A stretch of DNA of 64,000 nucleotides from Verrucomicrobiales bacterium (GTDB lineage Bacteria; Verrucomicrobiota; Verrucomicrobiia; Verrucomicrobiales; DEV007): assembly GCA_029213195.1 (NCBI GenBank), contig JARGNI010000001.1:62001-126000 (forward strand). Reading direction: 5' to 3'. The notes beneath the pieces are model-generated. The model did no database searches. It saw nothing but the letters and a program-made list of their open reading frames with translations, and had not been told where the DNA came from. The position numbers and the translations under genes were made by a program. Of the stretch, positions 9,428 to 18,004 are shown piece after piece. How positions within the stretch are numbered: position 1 is the first letter of the stretch; the number at the start of each line of letters is the position of its first letter.

Positions 9428-11023
9428 TCAGTCCTTGATGGGACGAGGGGCTTTGGGCTGATCCCACCATCCGCCCTTGGGGGCAAAGTCAGGATCGAGA
9501 AAGGCCGCATGTTGCCGCTCTCGCTGGGGATTGCCTTCGCTCGCCATTTTTGCGCGCTGTTGTTCATCCTGCTTCTGATTGTATTTCTCGTTCTCCGAGG
9601 GAAGGGCTGCCCCGACTTCCTTCTGCCAATCCATGAGCACTTTCTCCATTTGGGTGACGGTCTCGGGATGCTCCACGGCGAGATCATTCTGCTCTCCCAG
9701 GTCGGCGGTGACATCGTAGAGCTCATTTCTCCCATCCTCGAAGTAGTGAATCAGTTTCCACTCATCCGTCATCATGATGGCCGAGGGTTCGCCTCCCTGG
9801 TTCCCATAGTGAGGGTAGTGCCAAAAGAGAGGGCGATCTTCGACCGTTTTCCCTTTGAGGACAGGGACGAGGCTGATTCCGTCGAGGTGCTGATCGGGGC
9901 GCAGGGAGAGTCCCGCGATTTCGAGGATGGTGGGATAGAAATCCATTCCGGTCGCGAGAGTCTCAGTGGTTCCTCCCTCGTCGGTCACTCCGGGCCAGGC
10001 GATGTAGTAGGGCTGTCGGATGCCGCCTTCCCATTGGCGGCCTTTTCCTCCGCGCATGGGGAGACAGGAGGTGGCGAATCCATCGCCTGAAGAAACTCCT
10101 CCGTTGTCGGAGGTGAAGATGACAATGGTATTGTCCTTTTCTCCACTTTTCTCGATCGCTTCGAGCACCAGTCCTACCGCGTCGTCGAGAGCCGCCATCA
10201 TGCCGGCATAGATGGGGTGATCCTGGACTTGTCTCACTTCCCTGGTGCGGTCGAAGAGAAAGCGCGGCTCGGTGCGGTCGGTCAATCCCATCTCTTCCGC
10301 CTTGGCCTGGAATTTCTTCCAGCGCTCCTCGGAGCAGTGGATGGGTCCATGGACCGAGTAGAACGAGAGCATCGCGAAAAACGGCTCGTCTTTTTCGGCT
10401 TTCTCGGTGATGAAATCAGCGGTTTCGCGACCGAGGCGGAGGGGGAGCTCGGCTCCGGGCTCGTCGTTACTCAGCTTCGAGTTCCTGTAGGGCGAATGAT
10501 AGCCACCTGGAGGTGTTCCCCAGTGAAAACCTCCCTTGTTGATCTCGTAGCCCTGCTCTTCTGGTGTGAAGCCGTCAGCACCGAGATGCCATTTCCCGGC
10601 AAAGAAGGTGCGGTAGCCGTTCTCCTTCAGCGCTTCGGCGAGAGTGACCTCTTCGAGGGCAAGTTCGGGGGTGTAGGGGGCGGGCAGCAGCTTGGTATTG
10701 CGCTTCCACTGTTCGGGCTGATTTCGTCCGGCGACTGAGATGTAGTCGGTGATCCCTACGCGAGCGGGCGTCTTTCCGGTCTGGATCGCGGCCCGTGAGG
10801 GACTGCAAACCTGGCACGCCGAATAGCCCCGTTCGAAACGAAGGCTCCGCTCTCCAAGGGAGTCGATGTAGGGGGTTTCGTAGAAGGTGCTGCCTTCGAT
10901 CCCCATGTCCTCTTTCCCCAGGTCGTCGACGAGGATGAAGACAAAATTGGGTGGATCCTCCGCTGCCAGGAGTGAGGACCCGAGAAAGGAAGAGAGCAGG
11001 AAGAAACGAAGGAAGAAACGCAT
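9428..11023 (-). CDS. Secreted sulfatase (arylsulfatase A-like)
   Basis: This 531-residue type I sulfatase starts MRFFLRFFLLSSFLGSSLLA, a cleavable signal peptide. The metal-binding FILVDDLG motif follows at once, then CSPSRAAIQTGK, in which C73 would be converted to formylglycine by a maturase not present in this window. Later segments (GKWHLG, TSDNGG, MRGGKG) complete the active site. The enzyme should remove sulfate esters from a carbohydrate in the periplasm or outside the cell. The frame is open further upstream to 11110, but the ATG at 11023 puts the signal peptide at the N-terminus. It lies between two DUF1080-cytochrome genes (gaps 112 and 102 bp), which suggests co-transcription. Confidence 0.92.
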   Translation of the reverse strand: MRFFLRFFLLSSFLGSSLLAAEDPPNFVFILVDDLGKEDMGIEGSTFYETPYIDSLGERSLRFERGYSACQVCSPSRAAIQTGKTPARVGITDYISVAGRNQPEQWKRNTKLLPAPYTPELALEEVTLAEALKENGYRTFFAGKWHLGADGFTPEEQGYEINKGGFHWGTPPGGYHSPYRNSKLSNDEPGAELPLRLGRETADFITEKAEKDEPFFAMLSFYSVHGPIHCSEERWKKFQAKAEEMGLTDRTEPRFLFDRTREVRQVQDHPIYAGMMAALDDAVGLVLEAIEKSGEKDNTIVIFTSDNGGVSSGDGFATSCLPMRGGKGRQWEGGIRQPYYIAWPGVTDEGGTTETLATGMDFYPTILEIAGLSLRPDQHLDGISLVPVLKGKTVEDRPLFWHYPHYGNQGGEPSAIMMTDEWKLIHYFEDGRNELYDVTADLGEQNDLAVEHPETVTQMEKVLMDWQKEVGAALPSENEKYNQKQDEQQRAKMASEGNPQRERQHAAFLDPDFAPKGGWWDQPKAPRPIKD

Positions 11024-11135
11024 TCTGCAATGAATGCGTATTTCCCGTTTCTTTCCAAGGCGTAATCCCGTGGAAAGATCGCGGCTAACAGGGTTGGGTT
11101 CGTGGTCCAACCCTGTTGACTTGAGACTGCGAAAC

Positions 11136-14100
11136 CTACTTGCCGTAGATCCGGCTCTTGGGATTGCCGCTCGACATCAGGTAGGCCATGAGGTCGCGAA
11201 CTTCTTCCGGATTGAGTCCATTGATCAGTCCTGGAGGCATCTGGGAGATTTCCAACTGCTTGACCCCTGCGACCTCGCTGCGCTTCACCCGGGTGGGTTC
11301 CGCGGTGTGGTCTGGAGGGTAGATGGAAACGTCTTCTCCATTCTCCACATAGAGTCCTGTCTGCTTGGTGCCGTCTTTCAGGGTCACCTCGAACATCCCG
11401 TATTGGTCCGAGATGTCCTTGCTGGGATTGATGATCGCTTCGAGGACGTAGGCATTGTCGAACTTGTTCGGAATGCTCGTCAGGTCGGGACCGATATCTC
11501 CGCCGAGTCCACCGAGGCGATGGCAGGCACCACAACTGGTCGCGAAGTAGAGGCTGCGTCCCCGCTCGAAGTCTGCCTTGCGATAGTTCAGGTGCTTCGA
11601 GGCTTCCTCCACCGTCCAGTTTCTCCCGGGGCCGACGACTGGCTGAATCGGAAAATCGGGAACGGGATTGAACTCTTCTCCCGAGATATCGGCCAGTGCG
11701 AGGCGGTGATCATTGCTCATTGCGCTGAGATGGAGATCGCGAATATTGGCCAGGAATCCAGGGAAGCTGGCGCCCCCGGATGCCTTGGAGGCTTCATTGA
11801 GAAGCTCGATCACGGTGCGACGTGACTCCAGGGTCCAGCCCTTGCGAGCGTTCGCAATCATCATCGCATAGTAGACCTCGCGACTGGGAGGAGGGTTGTC
11901 GATCATCTTCTGCACGCTGGCTCCATAGCGAGAGTTTCGAGCGGCGATGGAAGTCCAGTCGGGGACTTCGGGGGTCCCTCGATTCGAAATGAGGGCGGTG
12001 GTTTTTTCCACGACGGTGGGAGATTGGAGGTAGGTGAGGACACGGATCAACTCGGTGTTGAGATTGGCACTCTCACTGGGTAGATGGGAATCCAGTTTGG
12101 CGAGAAAGTCGGCCTGTTGCTCGGCGTTTGGTTCCCCAAGTCGAATAAAGGTCAGGGCTGCCGCTCTCAGGTAGCTCAGTTTTTGATACTCGCTGAGTTT
12201 CTTGAAATCGAGTTCGAGGAGGGCGTTGACCACTTCTCTCTGGTAGCTCGATTCGGAGCTTCGGGCGAGGGCGACGATTCCGGCAATCACAGCCATTGGA
12301 TTATCGCTCTCAAAAAGGCGTCCCGCCCATTGTTCGACGGGCTGTGATTCAAGGGCGACGCGCGCGGCATGCCTCAGGTAGCGATCATCGGAACCCAGCA
12401 GGGAGAAGGCGGCGTCGACTGCTTCTGGATTCTCGACTCCATGAAAGGCTTCCAGCTTGCGAGCGATTTTCCGCTGCGGGGTGGGTTCGAGTGGGGGCGC
12501 TTTCTCAGTGGGCTGGCTGCCGGTATATTTCACTCGATACATGGCAGACTGGGTTCCGCGTCCTCCGACGAGGAAGTAGAAATTTCCATCTTCACCGATA
12601 GCACCGTCGGTGAGGGGGAGGGGCGCTCCAGCGACGAAGACTTCCTTCGATCCCTTGTATCCAGCTCCGGCCTGTTCCGGGTGAATCGCCCAGATCGTTC
12701 CGAAGGTCCAGTCGAGCGCGTAGATCGCTCGCTGGTATTTTTCAGGGAACTTGGCGTCGGTTCCGGAAACGAATCCGGTGGGAGAACCGGGGCCGATTTC
12801 AACGACGGGAGGCAGGCTGTCCTCGTAGTAGGTGGGCCACTTTCCGGTGCCGCTCCGCCAGCCGTGATCGGAACCGCTCGTGGCGAAGTTGATCCGTGTC
12901 GGGCGATACCAGTAGCTGCCCATATCCCACTCCATATCCGCATCGTAGGCGAAGAGGTCCCCAGCCGAGTTCAGGGTCGCATCGTATTGGTTTCGATATC
13001 CCATGGAGATGAGGTCATGGGTTTTCGTTTCCGGGTCATATTGGCTGATCCATCCGCCCGGCGCGAGACGTCCGCGGGCATGTCCTCGGGCATCCCACAT
13101 GCGGGGGAGAAGAAGGTCCTCGCTCCAGGACTGCACCCGCTTGCGGGCGATGGACTCCTCGGGAGGAATCGCGGCATGGTTACCGCCTACGATGTAGAGA
13201 TCCTCGCCGGTCTCATCGAGCACGACCGCGTGGTTTCCGTGCTCTCCTCCGCCGGTGGAGGAGGGTTGCTGCTCGACCTGGTCGAGCACTCCGTCGCCAT
13301 TCGAATCGGAGATCCGGAAGAGGTGCCCTCCATTGCGGTGGAACCAGAGGCTGTCGTGGGCCCAGAGCAGCCCCTGGGCTCCGGTGAGCCGTTTGTTGTT
13401 GCTCGGATCTTTCAAATCGAGTGGCTTGATCTCAACTCCCGAGTCACTCACGGAAATGTGAAAGAGTCCCTTGTCACCCTGATCACAGGCATAGAATCCA
13501 CCGGAAGGTTCGGAGCAGATCGAAACCCAGGAGCCCTGTTCGGACTTGGGGACCTCGTAGAGAAAGTCGACTGCGAAGTCCTTGGCGATGGTGAGGCGCG
13601 AGACGTCGGAGAGGTTGGTGTTTTGCGAGCCGCCTTGTTTCGTTCTTCCGGGGATTCCCCAGGGAGAAACCCCGAGGGCGCCCATGGCCTTCAGTTTCTG
13701 GTTCCATTTGGCATCGCTGAAGTCTGCGTTTTTCCAACCCTCTTCCGCAGCGAGAGCGAGTTTCCAATTCGGATTGGAAACGACACTGAGCTTCTTTCCT
13801 GATTTCGTGGTGATCTCCAGTTTCAAGACAAAGGCGGCGACGCCTCCTTTGTTCGTCGCTTCGACGGCGATGGCATTCCGACCCTTTTTCAGCCACTTGC
13901 TGGCATCGTCGATGACGATGGGGAATTGCCAGTCCGGATTGGCCCCCGCCTTCTGTCCGTTGATCCAGATCGTGGAGCCGTTGTCACAAGTAGCATACAG
14001 CTGCGCGGTCTTTGCCTCTTCGGCGAGATCGAAGGAGTGACGAAGAAAGATCGGTTCGCTGTCGGTTTTGTCGGAGCGCCAGATCCAGGTGGGTTTGGGA

Positions 14101-14894
14101 TCTTCCGAAACCCATGCCAGGTCGGTTTTCTCGGCTGGCTTGGGTGCCGCTGCGGCAGCCGTGGGGAATTTGCCAGCGGCTTCCTTCAGCACCTTCTTGG
14201 CGGAATCTCCGGTGAGTGGGCGATACTGGAGTTTCCGGAATTCCACTTTCATGGGAGGGCCGGCATGGAGCTGCAGACCAAGCTTTCCGGAAGACAATGA
14301 CTCCGGGTGGTCATCGGTGATGTCGACGGTGACGACTTCGTTGACGAGATGGATGAGACGATTGCCCACGGCGACGACTCGGAGAGTGTTCCACTCGGTG
14401 CTTTTCCACTCGGCAGAGGGCGGCACCTGCGCTTCGACCGACTTCTTCCCGTCTTTTGCAAAACTGACGCGCTGGTGGCGGGTGGCGATGATGCCGCGCT
14501 TGCCCAGTTTTTCTCCATACATCATGCCGAAGTATTCGGGCTTGGGGTGAAGATCGGCCTGGTAGCCTTTGAGCACGAGGCCCGCGTCGTCGACGGTCGA
14601 GCTGCGGTATTGCACTCCGGAGTTGTTGCCTTCGAACTTGACCTCGCAGGTGAACTCGAAATCGGAAACCTCACCGCCCTGCCACACGAGGAAGGTGTTT
14701 CCCTTCGCGGGGTTTTCCTTGGTGGTTTCTCCCAGGATGGTTCCGTCCTTGACCTGCCAGAAACCGTCCGCGCCTTTCCAGCCATCGAGGGATTTTCCGT
14801 CGAAGAGAGATTGCAGTTCCTGCCCTTGAGAATGAGGCGTGATCGAAACAAGGAAAACGGCGAAAAGGAGAAGCGTGAGCCAGGGGTTTTTCAT
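11136..14894 (-). CDS. DUF1080 / carbohydrate-binding-like / PVC-type CxxCH fusion protein
   Basis: This is a 1252-residue exported protein with signal peptide MKNPWLTLLLFAVFLVSI. The order is DUF1080 (FDGKSLDGWKG, NNSGVQYRS), then a beta-sandwich near residues 255-410 (DLAWVSEDPKPTWIWR, YATCDNGSTIWINGQKAG, GRNAIAVEATNKGG) resembling galactose-binding-like/rhamnosidase N-terminal domains. The PVC-type propeller (FAVDFLYEVPKSEQGSWV) and helical repeats follow, then cytochrome c with CGACH (1121-1125) and methionine in SQMPPGL. The beta-sandwich is absent from its paralogue at 5981-9325 and would allow sugar binding. A second ATG at 14903 is possible. It is probably a periplasmic sugar-oxidising or sugar-cleaving electron-transfer protein, part of the sulfatase cluster. 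Confidence 0.9.
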   Translation of the reverse strand: MKNPWLTLLLFAVFLVSITPHSQGQELQSLFDGKSLDGWKGADGFWQVKDGTILGETTKENPAKGNTFLVWQGGEVSDFEFTCEVKFEGNNSGVQYRSSTVDDAGLVLKGYQADLHPKPEYFGMMYGEKLGKRGIIATRHQRVSFAKDGKKSVEAQVPPSAEWKSTEWNTLRVVAVGNRLIHLVNEVVTVDITDDHPESLSSGKLGLQLHAGPPMKVEFRKLQYRPLTGDSAKKVLKEAAGKFPTAAAAAPKPAEKTDLAWVSEDPKPTWIWRSDKTDSEPIFLRHSFDLAEEAKTAQLYATCDNGSTIWINGQKAGANPDWQFPIVIDDASKWLKKGRNAIAVEATNKGGVAAFVLKLEITTKSGKKLSVVSNPNWKLALAAEEGWKNADFSDAKWNQKLKAMGALGVSPWGIPGRTKQGGSQNTNLSDVSRLTIAKDFAVDFLYEVPKSEQGSWVSICSEPSGGFYACDQGDKGLFHISVSDSGVEIKPLDLKDPSNNKRLTGAQGLLWAHDSLWFHRNGGHLFRISDSNGDGVLDQVEQQPSSTGGGEHGNHAVVLDETGEDLYIVGGNHAAIPPEESIARKRVQSWSEDLLLPRMWDARGHARGRLAPGGWISQYDPETKTHDLISMGYRNQYDATLNSAGDLFAYDADMEWDMGSYWYRPTRINFATSGSDHGWRSGTGKWPTYYEDSLPPVVEIGPGSPTGFVSGTDAKFPEKYQRAIYALDWTFGTIWAIHPEQAGAGYKGSKEVFVAGAPLPLTDGAIGEDGNFYFLVGGRGTQSAMYRVKYTGSQPTEKAPPLEPTPQRKIARKLEAFHGVENPEAVDAAFSLLGSDDRYLRHAARVALESQPVEQWAGRLFESDNPMAVIAGIVALARSSESSYQREVVNALLELDFKKLSEYQKLSYLRAAALTFIRLGEPNAEQQADFLAKLDSHLPSESANLNTELIRVLTYLQSPTVVEKTTALISNRGTPEVPDWTSIAARNSRYGASVQKMIDNPPPSREVYYAMMIANARKGWTLESRRTVIELLNEASKASGGASFPGFLANIRDLHLSAMSNDHRLALADISGEEFNPVPDFPIQPVVGPGRNWTVEEASKHLNYRKADFERGRSLYFATSCGACHRLGGLGGDIGPDLTSIPNKFDNAYVLEAIINPSKDISDQYGMFEVTLKDGTKQTGLYVENGEDVSIYPPDHTAEPTRVKRSEVAGVKQLEISQMPPGLINGLNPEEVRDLMAYLMSSGNPKSRIYGK

Positions 14895-15194
14895 GGCCGG
14901 CATGATGCCAGAATCGCAATCGGCTGCCAAGTAGCATCATGAAGGGGGCCGTCGCCAATTCCGTGTCGTTTTCGTCAGCAGGGGGCTGGTGGTGATCTCG
15001 TTTCAGATCAAGCGCTTCGGTCTTCGACCAGGACCTGGCAAGCTCGCTCCCGAAGAGGGGAGCAGGTCTCGCGAGAAGCCAATAAGACCGTCTGGGGAGT
15101 GTCGGGAAACGCTTTCGTCTCGACTCGCAAACAGGAACGAACCGATTTGGCGTTTCGTGGCCAACCCGTGTTCGTGTTCTCCTGAGATGGCTTC
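14895..15194. other. 300-bp intergenic gap inside the minus-strand cluster
   Basis: No convincing open frame, tRNA or strong hairpin is seen between the sulfatase (15195-16571) and the DUF1080-cytochrome gene that follows it. It is the longest gap in this gene cluster, so an internal promoter for 11136-14894 and the genes after it would most likely sit here. Confidence 0.4.
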
Positions 15195-16571
15195 CTACTG
15201 CTTGGTCAACGGAGTATGGGCTTCCTCCATTCGCTCGACCATGGCTTTGACCTCGTCGGGGAAGAGCGAAGCGAGGTCGTTCTTCTCGAAGGGGTCCTTG
15301 GCAAGGTCGTAGAGTTCCAGTTTCTTCCCTCGCTGGCGGAATGCTTTCCAGTTTTCCTTGCGCACGGCCTGGGAATGAATTTTCTGATCGGCCCCCTGAC
15401 AGAACTCCCAGTAGAGGTAGTCGTGTTGTTTTTGCTCTTCGGTTTTCCCCTGGAGAGTCGCGAGGAACGAGATCCCGTCATTCTGCTCGGGAATACCCTG
15501 TCCGAGCAACTCGGCTACCGTCGGGAGAACGTCCTGGAAGGAGCTGATGTGATCCGTCGTCGTTCCGGCGGCAATCGTTCCGGGCCACCTTGCGAGCATG
15601 GGGGCGCGAATCCCACCTTCGTGCATGTCGCGCTTGTGGCCGCGCAAGCCTCCTGATGATCTCCAGAACTTGGGATCGTGGCCGCCTTCCTTGTGCGCTC
15701 CATTGTCGCTCGTGAACATTACGACGGTGTTCTCGTCGATCCCGAGTTCTTCGAGTTGTGCCAGGATTCGGCCGACCTGGTTGTCAAAGTTTTCCATCAT
15801 GGCGGCAAATCCCGCGATCGGGTTCTGCACATCCGGGCAGGGCTCTCCTCCGGCTCCGTATTTCCCAATCTTGTTGTCGAACTTCGGGAACTTTTTCCTC
15901 CACTTCTCGTGGAGTTCGGCAGGTGCATGCATGGCGGCGTGGGGCACGGCGGTCGGGATGTAGCAGAAGAAGGGTGTGTCCGACTTGGCGTTCTTTTCGA
16001 TGAATTCAAAGGCCTTTTCCATGATGAGATCGTGAACGTAGGTTCCCTCCTCGAGGGGGAGTTCCTTTCCGTTCACCACCCATGTCGTCGGGTAGTAGGT
16101 GTGGGCGATGGTCTGGCTTTTCCAACCGGCAAACTCGTCGAATCCATGGGTCAGGGGATTGGGAGATCCCTCCACATGGGTGTGACCGAGTCCCCATTTT
16201 CCGAAGGCTCCCGTGGCGTAGCCGGCTGCTTTGAAAAGCTCCGGGAGGACGGTCATCTCGGGATCGAGGGCCGCTCCGACCTCGCCCTTGAGATTCCCTC
16301 GCACATAGCAGTTCCCGGAATGTTGCCCGGTCATGAGAACGGCACGCGAAGGAGTGCAGACGGTGTTCCCGGAATAATGGGCGGTGAATCGGAGGCCCTC
16401 GCTCGCGAGTCGATCGATATGGGGCGTCTGCAGCTTCTCCTGCCCGTAGCAGGAGAGGTCCCCATAACCGAGATCGTCGGCGAGGATGTAGATGACATTG
16501 GGCGAGTCTTTGGCAGAGGCGACTTGCCAGGTGAAGGCGAAAAGCAGGGCGGTGAAATGGTGCAATCTCAT
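15195..16571 (-). CDS. Secreted sulfatase (arylsulfatase family)
   Basis: This 458-residue protein has signal peptide MRLHHFTALLFAFTWQVASA. It has the calcium-binding YILADDLGYGD motif, then CTPSRAVLMTGQ with formylglycine precursor C72, FGKWGLG and MFTSDNGAHKEGG. This is the standard S1 sulfatase layout, and the length fits arylsulfatase A-like enzymes of polysaccharide-degrading bacteria. The predicted role is removal of a sulfate ester from an extracellular glycan. It follows the DUF1501 gene by 19 bp and heads the first of two [sulfatase, DUF1080-cytochrome] modules. Activity needs a formylglycine-generating enzyme or anSME encoded elsewhere. Confidence 0.93.
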   Translation of the reverse strand: MRLHHFTALLFAFTWQVASAKDSPNVIYILADDLGYGDLSCYGQEKLQTPHIDRLASEGLRFTAHYSGNTVCTPSRAVLMTGQHSGNCYVRGNLKGEVGAALDPEMTVLPELFKAAGYATGAFGKWGLGHTHVEGSPNPLTHGFDEFAGWKSQTIAHTYYPTTWVVNGKELPLEEGTYVHDLIMEKAFEFIEKNAKSDTPFFCYIPTAVPHAAMHAPAELHEKWRKKFPKFDNKIGKYGAGGEPCPDVQNPIAGFAAMMENFDNQVGRILAQLEELGIDENTVVMFTSDNGAHKEGGHDPKFWRSSGGLRGHKRDMHEGGIRAPMLARWPGTIAAGTTTDHISSFQDVLPTVAELLGQGIPEQNDGISFLATLQGKTEEQKQHDYLYWEFCQGADQKIHSQAVRKENWKAFRQRGKKLELYDLAKDPFEKNDLASLFPDEVKAMVERMEEAHTPLTKQ

Positions 16572-16590
16572 GGGTGGTGGAAGAACTTTG

Positions 16591-18003
16591 TCAGGAAAGA
16601 ATCGGTTTCACGACGTCTCCGTGGACATCGGTCAATCGATAGCGGCGACCCTGGAAGCGATAGGTGAGGCGCTCGTGGTTGATCCCCATGAGGTGGAGAA
16701 TCGTCGCGTGGAGGTCGTGCACGCTGACCGGATTCTCGACGATGTTGTAACCGTAGTCGTCGGTGGCTCCATAGGTCGTTCCTCCCTTGATGCCACCTCC
16801 GGCCATCCAGATGCTGAAGCAGCGAGGATGATGGTCGCGCCCGTAGCTTTTCTCACTGAGGTTGCCCTGGCAGTAGACGGTCCGTCCGAATTCACCACCC
16901 CAGACGACGAGGGTTTCATCAAGAAGGCCCCGCGTCTTGAGGTCCTTGATCAGCGCGGTGCTCGCCTGATCGGTTTCCTTGCATCGCGTTCGTAGCTGTC
17001 CGGGCAGGTTGCCATGGGTATCCCAACCTCGATGAAAGAGTTGCACGAACCGCACACCTTCCTCGGAGAGTTTGCGTGCCATCAGGGCATTGTAGGCATA
17101 GGTGCCAGGCTTGCGTGCGTCCTCTCCATACAGTTCGAAGGTGCTCTCGGGCTCCTTGCTCAGGTCGGTGAGTTCCGGCACCGAGGTCTGCATGCGGAAG
17201 GCCATCTCATACTGCGCAATCCGCGTCTCGATCTCGGGATCGCCGAAATCATCGTGGTGAAGGCGGTTCAGTTCCCCGATATGATCGAGGGTCGACCGGC
17301 GAAGATCGCGGGTCATCCCGTTGGGATTGGAGAGATAGAGAACCGGGTCTCCCGAGGAGCGGAATTTTACTCCCTGGTGCTTGGAAGGAAGAAAGCCGGA
17401 TCCCCAGAGCCGATCGTAGAGAGCCTGTCCGCTCTTGTTCGAGGTCATCGCCACATAGGCGGGAAGGTTTTCACTCTCGCTGCCGAGTCCGTATCCCAAC
17501 CAGGCTCCGATACTGGGGCGCCCGGCCAGCTGGAAACCGGTCTGGAAGAAGGTGATCGCGGGGTCGTGGTTGATCGCCTCGGTATGCATCGAGCGGACCA
17601 GGGCGACGTCGTCGGCGATGCTGCCGAGACCGGGTAGGAGTTCGGCATTGAGCTCCATGCCCGACTTGCCGAACTTCTTGAACTCGAAAGTGGATCGGGC
17701 CACTGGGAACGAACTCTGACCGGCCGTCATCCCGGTGAGGCGTTGGCCGTTGAAGACGGAGTCGGGGACTTCCTGCCCATGCACCTTGTTGAGGTGGGGC
17801 TTGTAGTCGAAGAGATCGTGATGGGGCGGTCCACCGCTCTGGAAAAGATAGATGATGCGTTTCGCCTTGGGCGCGATCGGCTGGTAGGTGCCGGCTGCGG
17901 AGAGGTCTTTCTGCAGCAGCGAACCCAGGGCGATGCTGCCGAGTCCGGCTCCGCTTCGCGAGAGAAACTCGCGTCGATCGAGAGGGGAAGGAGAGAGGTT
18001 CAT
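16591..18003 (-). CDS. DUF1501 domain-containing protein, Tat-exported
   Basis: This is a 470-residue protein. The ATG at 18003 starts MNLSPSPLDRREFLSRSGAG, a classical twin-arginine signal (DRREFLSR), so export is by Tat. The body matches DUF1501 (alkaline phosphatase-like fold): FQSGGPPHHDLFDYKP early, VRSMHTEAINHDPAI and VWGGEFGRT later, with metal-ligand-like His/Asp residues. The frame stays open upstream to 18303, but that part overlaps the PSD1 gene and lacks a signal. The stop of PSD1 and this ATG are separated by one base, and DUF1501/PSD1 pairs are a hallmark of planctomycetes and verrucomicrobia. The biochemical function is not established; a phosphatase- or sulfatase-like hydrolase is an inference from the fold. 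Confidence 0.92.
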   Translation of the reverse strand: MNLSPSPLDRREFLSRSGAGLGSIALGSLLQKDLSAAGTYQPIAPKAKRIIYLFQSGGPPHHDLFDYKPHLNKVHGQEVPDSVFNGQRLTGMTAGQSSFPVARSTFEFKKFGKSGMELNAELLPGLGSIADDVALVRSMHTEAINHDPAITFFQTGFQLAGRPSIGAWLGYGLGSESENLPAYVAMTSNKSGQALYDRLWGSGFLPSKHQGVKFRSSGDPVLYLSNPNGMTRDLRRSTLDHIGELNRLHHDDFGDPEIETRIAQYEMAFRMQTSVPELTDLSKEPESTFELYGEDARKPGTYAYNALMARKLSEEGVRFVQLFHRGWDTHGNLPGQLRTRCKETDQASTALIKDLKTRGLLDETLVVWGGEFGRTVYCQGNLSEKSYGRDHHPRCFSIWMAGGGIKGGTTYGATDDYGYNIVENPVSVHDLHATILHLMGINHERLTYRFQGRRYRLTDVHGDVVKPILS

Positions 18004-18004
18004 G

